From NCBI RefSeq assembly GCF_018918155.1, contig NZ_JAHLPY010000002.1, positions 124,001 through 188,000 on the forward strand: a stretch of DNA of 64,000 nucleotides, in the 5' to 3' direction. Numbering within the stretch: the stretch's first letter is position 1; each line of letters starts with the position of its first letter. Source of the DNA: Anaerostipes sp. MSJ-23. GTDB taxonomy: Bacteria; Bacillota; Clostridia; Lachnospirales; Lachnospiraceae. Both the position numbers and the translations under genes were made by a program. Below, one piece after another: positions 36,482 to 42,702 of the stretch. The notes under the pieces are model-generated. The model did not search any database. It was given only the letters and a program-made list of their open reading frames with translations, and was not told the origin of the DNA.

Positions 36482-37081
36482 ATGAATGATATTTCAAGAG
36501 AAAAGGCATTTACATTGCTAAAGAAGTATAACAAAGATCCATTTCATATTCAGCATGCTCTTACTGTAGAGGCTGTGATGAAATGGTATGCAAGAGAATT
36601 AGGTTATGGTGCAGAAGAGGAACATTGGGGAATCGTTGGGCTATTGCACGACATAGATTTTGAAAATTATCCAGCAGAGCATTGCTTGAAAGCACCAGAA
36701 CTTTTAAGAGAGGGAGGAGTATCAGAAGATATTATTCATGGAGTTGTTTCACATGGTTATGGAATTACGATTGAGTGCGGTGTGACACTGGATGTGGAGC
36801 CTATCCATGAGATGGAGAAAGTGTTGTTTGCAGTTGATGAACTGACAGGCCTGATTTGGGCAGCAGCGCTCATGCGTCCATCGAAAAGCACTAAGGATAT
36901 GAAACTGAAATCTTTAAAGAAAAAATATAAGAGTAAGGGATTTGCCGCAGGTTGCTCAAGAGAGGTAATTGAGAGAGGCGCAGACCAGCTTGGATGGGAA
37001 TTAGAAAAGCTTCTTGCCATGACCTTGCAAGCAATGGCTGACAGTGAAGACATTATCAATAAAGAATTAGAAGCCGAGTAG
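36482..37081 (+). CDS. HD-domain phosphohydrolase family protein
   Basis: 199 aa, soluble. The HD motif is visible as HALTVEAVMKWYA, then LLHDIDFENYPAEH, a downstream histidine pair in VVSHGY, and an Asp in AVDELTGL. These fit the H...HD...D metal ligands. Known members hydrolyse nucleotides or phosphate esters, and the substrate here is unknown. The longer frame runs back into the tRNA-like fragment. AAGGAG at about 36466 supports the ATG at 36482. Confidence 0.88.
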   Translation: MNDISREKAFTLLKKYNKDPFHIQHALTVEAVMKWYARELGYGAEEEHWGIVGLLHDIDFENYPAEHCLKAPELLREGGVSEDIIHGVVSHGYGITIECGVTLDVEPIHEMEKVLFAVDELTGLIWAAALMRPSKSTKDMKLKSLKKKYKSKGFAAGCSREVIERGADQLGWELEKLLAMTLQAMADSEDIINKELEAE

Positions 37082-37169
37082 ATATAGATTATATTGAAGT
37101 TGTTTTCGAGAACAGAAAATTTCTATAAGAAGTTATCACTGAGAACAATTTTTATAAATATGGGAAAGA

Positions 37170-37206
37170 TGTAAACGTTGAAATTACATCATAAAAATGC
37201 TATACT
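37170..37206 (+). promoter_or_regulatory. Promoter and operator of the Rrf2 gene
   Basis: TTGAAA (37178), 17 bases, TATACT (37201). Over the -35 box lies the inverted repeat TGTAA-N9-TTACA, whose arms extend to GATGTAA/TTACATC. The same repeat recurs twice at the next promoter downstream. Confidence 0.8.
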
Positions 37207-37233
37207 GCAAAGAAAAAAGAGAGGTGTTTTACC

Positions 37234-37665
37234 GTGCAGATTTCGAGCAGATTTACGTTGGCCGTGCATATTTTGACGTGTATTGATACATTCAAAGATG
37301 AATATAAAATTACGAGTGAATTTCTTGCAGGAAGTACAAATGTTAATCCGGTGATTGTCAGAAAAATTCTTGGACAATTAAAAGCAGCAGGAATTGTAAA
37401 TGTAGCAAGAGGTACAGGGGGAGCCTCTATTGCTAGACCACTTCAGGAAATTACATTTTTAGATATTTATCGTGCAGTGGAATGTATAGATCATGGAGAA
37501 TTGTTTCATTTCCATGAGAATCCAAATCCAGATTGTCCGGTAGGGAGAAATATTCATCATATTTTAGATGAAAAATTGGAGCATATTCAAAAAGCAATGG
37601 AAGCAGAATTGCAGAAAATTACACTTTTGGATATTAGAAGAGATGCAGAAAAATATATTAAATAA
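37234..37665 (+). CDS. Rrf2-family transcriptional regulator
   Basis: 143 aa. Winged helix-turn-helix (about 1-60: QISSRFTLAVHIL, TSEFLAGSTNVNPVIVRKIL, AGIVNVARGTGGASIARP) and a C-terminal dimerisation helix. Only one cysteine lies in the sensor loop (NPDCPVGRNIHHIL), so the three-Cys Fe-S cluster of IscR/NsrR is not possible. This is the YwnA-like subgroup. Start GTG with GAGAGG upstream. An identical spaced palindrome in its own promoter and twice in front of the next gene suggests autoregulation and control of that flavoprotein. Confidence 0.92.
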   Translation: MQISSRFTLAVHILTCIDTFKDEYKITSEFLAGSTNVNPVIVRKILGQLKAAGIVNVARGTGGASIARPLQEITFLDIYRAVECIDHGELFHFHENPNPDCPVGRNIHHILDEKLEHIQKAMEAELQKITLLDIRRDAEKYIK

Positions 37666-37671
37666 TAAAAT

Positions 37672-37706
37672 GGAGCATAATTGTTTTGATTATGCTCTAT
37701 TTTTTA
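37672..37706 (+). terminator. Rho-independent terminator of the Rrf2 gene
   Basis: GAGCATAAT/ATTATGCTC stem with a seven-base loop and six T. Confidence 0.9.
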
Positions 37707-37713
37707 AAAATGA

Positions 37714-37775
37714 TGTAACCATTGACATTACAACAAAAAATAAATATAATAATAAATGTAACAATAATGATTACA
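37714..37775 (+). promoter_or_regulatory. Promoter with two Rrf2-type operators
   Basis: TTGACA (37722), 17 bases, TATAAT (37745) is a full consensus promoter. One TGTAA-N9-TTACA palindrome (37714-37732) covers the -35 box. A second (37757-37775) covers the start region. Their centres are 43 bp apart, close to four DNA turns. Confidence 0.85.
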
Positions 37776-37832
37776 ACAAAAGAAATAGCAGGGCGGCCGT
37801 CTGCATATAAAACAAAATGGAGGATCATAATC

Positions 37833-38228
37833 ATGAAGAAAGTAGTAGAATTTTTACAGGCAAACCCAGTACAGTATCTTGCAACCGTAGGACGCGATGG
37901 AAAAGCAAAGTGTCGTCCTTTTATGTTTTGCTTTGAACAGGATGGAAAGCTTTGGTTCTGTACAAACAATACAAAAGATGTTTATAAGGATATGCTTGAG
38001 AATCCAGAAATCGAGATTTCTGTCTCATCACCAGAATATGCATGGATCCGTCTTGCTGGTAAGGCAGTTTTTGAGAATGATATGAGTGTAAAAGAAGGAT
38101 GTATGAAGAATCCTATTGTAAAAGGACAGTATCAAACAGCAGATAATCCCATTTTTGAAGTGTTCTATTTGGAAAATCCACATGGTGTGATTGCGGATTT
38201 CTCTGGAAATCCACCATATGAATTTTAG
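37833..38228 (+). CDS. Pyridoxamine-phosphate-oxidase-like FMN-binding protein
   Basis: 131-aa split-barrel flavoprotein (VEFLQANPVQYLATVGRDGKAK in parts; CRPFMFCFEQDGKLWFCT; ISVSSPEYAWIRLAGKAVF). Family members bind FMN or F420 and act as small reductases, for example on nitro compounds or quinones. GGAGG precedes the ATG at 37833. The longer open frame begins inside the promoter. Control by the Rrf2 protein upstream is suggested by shared operators, hinting at a redox or electrophile response. Confidence 0.88.
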   Translation: MKKVVEFLQANPVQYLATVGRDGKAKCRPFMFCFEQDGKLWFCTNNTKDVYKDMLENPEIEISVSSPEYAWIRLAGKAVFENDMSVKEGCMKNPIVKGQYQTADNPIFEVFYLENPHGVIADFSGNPPYEF

Positions 38229-38378
38229 TAGTATAATGTACATAAAAAAGAGAAAATATGATGAAGCTTTCCCTGCAGGAAATTTTATCCTGTAGTCATT
38301 GATTACAAGCACTGTCTGTACGGTGTAAGGTATGTGAAAATTTGTCCAAGATAGGTAATCCGAAACAAGAGGTAAACT

Positions 38379-39152
38379 ATGAATCAGAACGAACGTAGAC
38401 AGTTTTTAATTAGAGAATTGTTAAAAGAAAGTGATGAATACAAAAATATGCAAATACCGTCTGGATCAGTAGAACAGAAACAATTGTTGCGTGGAATGAT
38501 GAATATTCGAAGGCCCAAAAAGATTACGCCGGCTTTTCTTGCAGTGCAAGATGAATATTTACAAAAAGAAAATACAGATAGAGGTATTGTTGATGTAGAG
38601 AAACTTCCAGAGATTAAAAAAGGTATTAGCGTATGGCAGGGAGACATTACTTCTCTTAAATGTGATGCCATTGTAAATGCAGCAAACAGTGGTATGACAG
38701 GCTGCTATGTGCCAAATCATAGATGTATTGATAATTGCATTCATTCTTATGCAGGGATTCAGCTTCGTCTTGAATGTGCAGAATTTATGAAAAAGCAGGG
38801 ATATGAAGAGCCAACAGGAAGGGCAAAGATTACAAAGGGATATAATCTTCCCAGCAGATATGTCATTCATACAGTAGGGCCGATCATATATGATCATGTC
38901 AGAATAAGAGATGAAAAATTATTGGCGGACTGTTATCGTTCCTGTTTGGAATTGGCAGCACAGAAAGGCCTTGGAAGTATTGCATTTTGCTGCGTTTCAA
39001 CAGGAGAGTTTCATTTTCCAAACCAAAAAGCTGCAGAGATTGCAGTGCAGACAGTCAATGAATTTATGCAGAAAGAAAGTAGTATAACGAAGGTGATATT
39101 TAATGTTTTCAAGGACATTGACAAAAAAATCTATGAAGAATTACTTAGATGA
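38379..39152 (+). CDS. Zinc-type macrodomain protein (SirTM-linked ADP-ribosyl hydrolase)
   Basis: 257 aa. An N-terminal helical extension (1-85) precedes a macrodomain (about 86-257) with the ADP-ribose loop IVNAANSGMTGCYVPNHRCID and the second loop CCVSTGEFHFP. The C-x(n)-H-x(n)-C arrangement in GCYVPNHRCIDNCIH and the loss of the usual GGGVD-type loop mark the zinc-containing subclass that removes ADP-ribose added by SirTM. It overlaps the SirTM gene by 50 bases, so the two are translationally coupled. Confidence 0.92.
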   Translation: MNQNERRQFLIRELLKESDEYKNMQIPSGSVEQKQLLRGMMNIRRPKKITPAFLAVQDEYLQKENTDRGIVDVEKLPEIKKGISVWQGDITSLKCDAIVNAANSGMTGCYVPNHRCIDNCIHSYAGIQLRLECAEFMKKQGYEEPTGRAKITKGYNLPSRYVIHTVGPIIYDHVRIRDEKLLADCYRSCLELAAQKGLGSIAFCCVSTGEFHFPNQKAAEIAVQTVNEFMQKESSITKVIFNVFKDIDKKIYEELLR

Positions 39153-39990
39153 AATAGGCAGATTACAAGATGCGTTCGAAAGGGCAGATGTTGTGTTGAT
39201 TGGAGCGGGTTCTGGTCTTTCTGCTTCTGCTGGATTCAGTTATTCTGGAGAACGATTTGAAAAATATTTTTCTGATTTCAGACAAAAATATGGAATTCAG
39301 GATATGTACAGCGGGGGATTTTATCCATTTGACAGTCTGGAAGAGTACTGGGCATGGTGGTCTAGACACATCTACTGGAACAGATATGTGGATGCACCGA
39401 ATGACACATATGAAAAGCTTATGGAAGTTGTAAAAGATAAGGATTATTTTGTCTTAACTACGAATGTGGATCACTGTTTTCAAAAGTCAGGGTTTGATAA
39501 AAAACGTCTTTTTTATACACAGGGAGATTATGGACTGTTTCAGTGCAGTAAGTTTTGCCACCAAGAGACTTATGATAATGAAACTGCAATTTGTGCTATG
39601 GTAGAACAACAGCGTGATATGCAGATTCCAACAGAACTGATTCCAAGATGTCCGCAGTGTGGTGCACCAATGACCATGAATCTTCGATGTGATGAGACCT
39701 TTGTACAGGATGAGGGATGGTACAGAGCAAAGAATCGATATGATGAATTTGTGCGCAGACATGAAGGAATGAAAATAGTTTATCTAGAACTAGGTGTAGG
39801 CGGAAATACCCCTGTTATCATAAAATATCCTTTCTGGAGAATGACTGCAAAAAATCCAAAATCGACATATATATGTATCAATTACGGAGAAGCTTATGTG
39901 CCGGATGAGATTAGAAAACAGGCAATCTGTATAGATGAAGATATCCGAAAGATAATAGTAGAAGTTTTACGATTTAAAAATAACAAATAA
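39103..39990 (+). CDS. SirTM-type sirtuin (protein ADP-ribosyltransferase)
   Basis: 295 aa. The NAD-binding Rossmann fold has LIGAGSGLSASAGFSYSG. Further sirtuin motifs are LTTNVDHCF and the zinc ribbon CPQCGAPM...LRC. Class M sirtuins transfer ADP-ribose rather than deacetylate, classically onto a lipoylated GcvH-like protein. The GcvH-L and LplA2 genes often found beside it are absent from this window. GAAGGTGA suits the ATG at 39103. A second ATG at 39133 is possible. A decayed partial copy lies at 36002. Confidence 0.92.
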   Translation: MFSRTLTKKSMKNYLDEIGRLQDAFERADVVLIGAGSGLSASAGFSYSGERFEKYFSDFRQKYGIQDMYSGGFYPFDSLEEYWAWWSRHIYWNRYVDAPNDTYEKLMEVVKDKDYFVLTTNVDHCFQKSGFDKKRLFYTQGDYGLFQCSKFCHQETYDNETAICAMVEQQRDMQIPTELIPRCPQCGAPMTMNLRCDETFVQDEGWYRAKNRYDEFVRRHEGMKIVYLELGVGGNTPVIIKYPFWRMTAKNPKSTYICINYGEAYVPDEIRKQAICIDEDIRKIIVEVLRFKNNK

Positions 39991-40000
39991 AAACAGAAAA

Positions 40001-40037
40001 GAACATTATCAGATTATTTTCGAGGTAATGTCCTTTT
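40001..40037 (+). terminator. Rho-independent terminator of the macro-SirTM operon
   Basis: ACATTATC pairs with GGTAATGT around a 13-base loop, followed by TTTTTT. Confidence 0.75.
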
Positions 40038-40042
40038 TTGCA

Positions 40043-40067
40043 TTCACAGAGTATTTTACTCTACGAA
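40043..40067 (-). repeat. Recombinase-type site 1 (upstream border of the int cassette)
   Basis: TTCACAGAG, core TATTTTA, CTCTACGAA: two imperfect 9-bp arms around a 7-bp core. Read on the minus strand it gives TTCGTAGAG-TAAAATA-, the same arm and core as site 2. Confidence 0.75.
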
Positions 40068-40180
40068 GAATTTTCGACAAATCATAGCATAAATTTTTTA
40101 TGAATAAACGCAAAAATTCTATATTCTATTTAAAAGTATCATCTTAAAATTGTAATGTCAATAAAAATTTCCATTTTTAG

Positions 40181-40210
40181 TTACAACAATCGAAAAAATA
40201 CATTTATAAT
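40181..40210 (+). promoter_or_regulatory. Candidate promoter of the recombinase gene
   Basis: TTACAA, 18 bases, TATAAT, inside the putative invertible segment and about 137 bases before the start. The rest of the 39991-40347 gap holds the terminator, site 1 and the direct repeat listed next. Confidence 0.55.
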
Positions 40211-40239
40211 AGGTAATTGGACCTCACATACACTTGTTT

Positions 40240-40261
40240 ATTATAGTCAGAATTATAGTCA
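40240..40261 (+). repeat. Tandem direct repeat ATTATAGTCA x2
   Basis: Ten-base unit at 40240 and 40252, spacing 12, just downstream of the candidate int promoter. Possibly a regulator or recombinase arm-binding site. Confidence 0.55.
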
Positions 40262-40347
40262 TATATGATTTTCATAAAATATAAAATTTAGGGCAGACCT
40301 TAGAGATAAAACAAGCTTCAAAAAAATATTAATATGGAGGTCATATT

Positions 40348-41490
40348 ATGTCAAGAAAAGGTGAAAGTATTTTTAAAAGAAAGGATGGTAGGTGGGAAGC
40401 ACGCTATATCAAAGAAAGGACACCAGAAGGGAGGGCTATTTATGGATATGTTTATGCAAAATCTTATCTTGAAGCAAAAAAGAAACGTTATGAAGTTTTA
40501 AAACAATTAGGAAAAGATTCTGTTGAAAACAAAAAACTAATCAAAAATAAAGCTATATTTACAGATCTTGCAGATTTATGGCTTAGATCTTTGCAACCTC
40601 AAATAAAAAAATCCACATATATTAAATATCAAAATATTATTCATTCTTATATTTATAAAGGATTTTACAATGTAAATGTGAACGAAATTTCAGCTAATCA
40701 GTTAAATATGTTTTGTAACAATCTTCTCTTAGCAGGAGGCAAACAACATCAGGGATTATCACCAAAAACAGTTGTAGATATACTTTCTGTTATTCGAAGT
40801 ATTCTATCTTATGCAAATCTTCAAAAAATTGAAACGCAATGTACTGGAAAAGAAGTTGTTATAAAACAGTCTGCTGCAAAAATGTATATTTTCAGTCATT
40901 CAGAACAATCTATTTTATGCAACTATTTAGTTGATCATTTATCCAATCGAAACTTTGGAATTCTATTGAGTTTATTTACTGGAATAAGAATTGGAGAACT
41001 TTGCGCGCTTCGGTGGGAAGATGTTTCAATTGATGAAAAGACAATTTATATTCATAAAACGATGCAAAGATTGCAGACACAAGGAAATTCCGCAAAAAAA
41101 ACGGAAGTTATTATAACTTCACCAAAGAGTTCTTGTTCTATACGAACGATACCAATTCCAGATAATCTCATTTTTCTTATAAAACATTTATCTCAAATAA
41201 ATCATGGTTATGTCTTAACCGGAAAAGATACCAAATATGTAGAACCTCGTACAATGCAAAATCATTTTAAAAAAATATTGTTAAAAGCAGGTCTTCAGCC
41301 GGTGAAATTTCACTCTTTGCGACATACATTTGCTACTCGATGTATTGAAGTTGGATTTGACATTAAAAGTTTAAGTGAAATTCTTGGACATGCCAATGTC
41401 AATATTACAATGAATCGTTATGTACATCCAACAATGAAAATGAAAAGAGAAAATATGCAGCGTTTATCTGATTTATTTATTGTCAGCTAA
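40348..41490 (+). CDS. Tyrosine recombinase (integrase/invertase)
   Basis: 380 aa. The N-terminal arm-binding motif is FKRKDGRWEARYIKERTPEG, followed by a SAM-like core-binding domain (about 65-165). The catalytic domain has R214 in FTGIRIGELCALRW, H322-x-x-R325-H in HSLRHTF, the second GH near residue 349 and nucleophile Y358 in MNRYVHPT. The catalytic set is complete. GGAGG precedes the ATG. No other mobile-element genes (excisionase, relaxase, phage) are nearby. It lies between two inverted copies of a two-armed site with identical cores, so I read it as an invertase for this locus, not a remnant integrase. Confidence 0.93.
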   Translation: MSRKGESIFKRKDGRWEARYIKERTPEGRAIYGYVYAKSYLEAKKKRYEVLKQLGKDSVENKKLIKNKAIFTDLADLWLRSLQPQIKKSTYIKYQNIIHSYIYKGFYNVNVNEISANQLNMFCNNLLLAGGKQHQGLSPKTVVDILSVIRSILSYANLQKIETQCTGKEVVIKQSAAKMYIFSHSEQSILCNYLVDHLSNRNFGILLSLFTGIRIGELCALRWEDVSIDEKTIYIHKTMQRLQTQGNSAKKTEVIITSPKSSCSIRTIPIPDNLIFLIKHLSQINHGYVLTGKDTKYVEPRTMQNHFKKILLKAGLQPVKFHSLRHTFATRCIEVGFDIKSLSEILGHANVNITMNRYVHPTMKMKRENMQRLSDLFIVS

Positions 41491-41508
41491 TCTGGTCATA
41501 GGTATTAA
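41480..41508 (+). promoter_or_regulatory. Candidate promoter of the pilus operon, inside the invertible segment
   Basis: TTGTCA, 17 bases, TATTAA. It overlaps the end of the recombinase gene and reads through site 2 toward the pilus genes. Confidence 0.45.
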
Positions 41509-41541
41509 TACTTATGGTAATAAAAGGAAATCATAGTTTTT

Positions 41542-41566
41542 TTCGTAGAGTAAAATACTCCACGAA
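41542..41566 (+). repeat. Recombinase-type site 2 (downstream border of the int cassette)
   Basis: TTCGTAGAG, core TAAAATA, CTCCACGAA. Its first 19 bases are the exact reverse complement of 40049-40067 in site 1. Confidence 0.8.
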
Positions 41567-41603
41567 AAAAATGCAATGTCAAAAGAAAGTGAGCGAATAG
41601 GAT

Positions 41604-42128
41604 ATGGCCGAAAAGGGATTGCGCAGAATGAAGCGCACAGAACTGATTGAAATTATATACGCGCTTAAAAGTGATGAGGAAAGAATCAGAAAAGAAAAAG
41701 ATGAGCTATGGGATCAGCTTCATCAGCGCAATATCAAAATTGAAGAGGCCGGCTCTATTGCAGAAGCATCGCTTAATATTAATGAGGTTTTTGTATCAGC
41801 ACAAGCAGCAGCAGATGATTATTTAAATTCAGTGAAAGCAGTCAATGCTGAACAGGAAGCTTATATACAATCGGTAAAAGAAAATGCCGAACAGGAAGCT
41901 ATGCAGATTATACTGCAAGCCAGACAAAAAGCAGAGGTAATTGAAGCGCAGGCAAAACAGAAAAAAGAAGAAATAGAAGAAGAGTGCAAGTTAATGAAAG
42001 AGCAGGCCACAAAGGAAATAGAAGGTCAGTGGGATGATTATCGAAGAAAAATCATCGAAGTTCTAGATTGGCATAAAGAGTTGAGCAAGGAGGCATTAAA
42101 TGAAGCAGGAGAATCTGAAGCCGGTTGA
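41604..42128 (+). CDS. Coiled-coil protein of the pilus operon (DivIVA-like)
   Basis: 174 aa, no signal peptide. Almost entirely helical and charged, with long heptad-like stretches (LKSDEERIRKEKDELWDQL, EQEAMQIILQARQKAEVIEAQ, KKEEIEEECKLMKEQATKEI). The layout recalls DivIVA/GpsB or V-ATPase E-type coils, but I cannot assign a family with certainty. It overlaps the signal peptidase gene by 29 bases. Being first in the operon, it may position pilus export or assembly at the membrane. That role is inferred. Confidence 0.8.
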   Translation: MAEKGLRRMKRTELIEIIYALKSDEERIRKEKDELWDQLHQRNIKIEEAGSIAEASLNINEVFVSAQAAADDYLNSVKAVNAEQEAYIQSVKENAEQEAMQIILQARQKAEVIEAQAKQKKEEIEEECKLMKEQATKEIEGQWDDYRRKIIEVLDWHKELSKEALNEAGESEAG

Positions 42129-42690
42129 GATTCCTTCTATGGAAGAAGTGACGCAGGAAAGGAATCGTCTTGCCTATCAAAGCCGATATCGGCGAATATT
42201 GCGAAGTACGATTTCATCGCTAATTGTTGTAGCGGCTATTGCTGTTTTAATGGCAACTTTGTTATTTCCAGTTCTTCAGGTATCTGGCGATAGTATGGAA
42301 CCAACTTTACATGATCGCAATATTCTTCTTCTTATAAAAACACATGATTTAAATACAGGAGATCTTTGCAGCTTTAGCTGGCAAAATAAACTTTTAATCA
42401 AGCGAATAATCGGGGGACCGGGAGACGTAATCAACATTGATGAAAAAGGGGAGGTTAGTGTAAATGGAAAGGTTCTTGATGAGCCTTATGTTGATGAACT
42501 TGCATTGGGAGAGTGTGATCTGAAATTTCCTTATCAAGTTCCGGAAAATCGTTATTTTGTTCTTGGGGATCATAGAAGTGTTTCGATTGATAGTCGTAGC
42601 AGTGCAATTGGGTGTATAGATAAAAAACAAATTGTTGGAAAAGTTTTTTTAAGAATATGGCCATTAAAAGACTTTTCAATTATGAAATAG
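42100..42690 (+). CDS. Signal peptidase I, pilus-linked
   Basis: 196 aa with one transmembrane helix (about 35-58). Catalytic Ser65 lies in SGDSMEPTL and Lys101 in LLIKRIIGGPGD. Box E reads GDHRSVSIDSRS. All catalytic motifs of type I leader peptidases are intact. A dedicated signal peptidase is common in Gram-positive pilus islets, where it processes pilin precursors or assists their assembly. It ends 12 bases before the adhesin gene. Confidence 0.92.
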   Translation: MKQENLKPVEIPSMEEVTQERNRLAYQSRYRRILRSTISSLIVVAAIAVLMATLLFPVLQVSGDSMEPTLHDRNILLLIKTHDLNTGDLCSFSWQNKLLIKRIIGGPGDVINIDEKGEVSVNGKVLDEPYVDELALGECDLKFPYQVPENRYFVLGDHRSVSIDSRSSAIGCIDKKQIVGKVFLRIWPLKDFSIMK

Positions 42691-42702
42691 GGGAGTGCCT
42701 GG

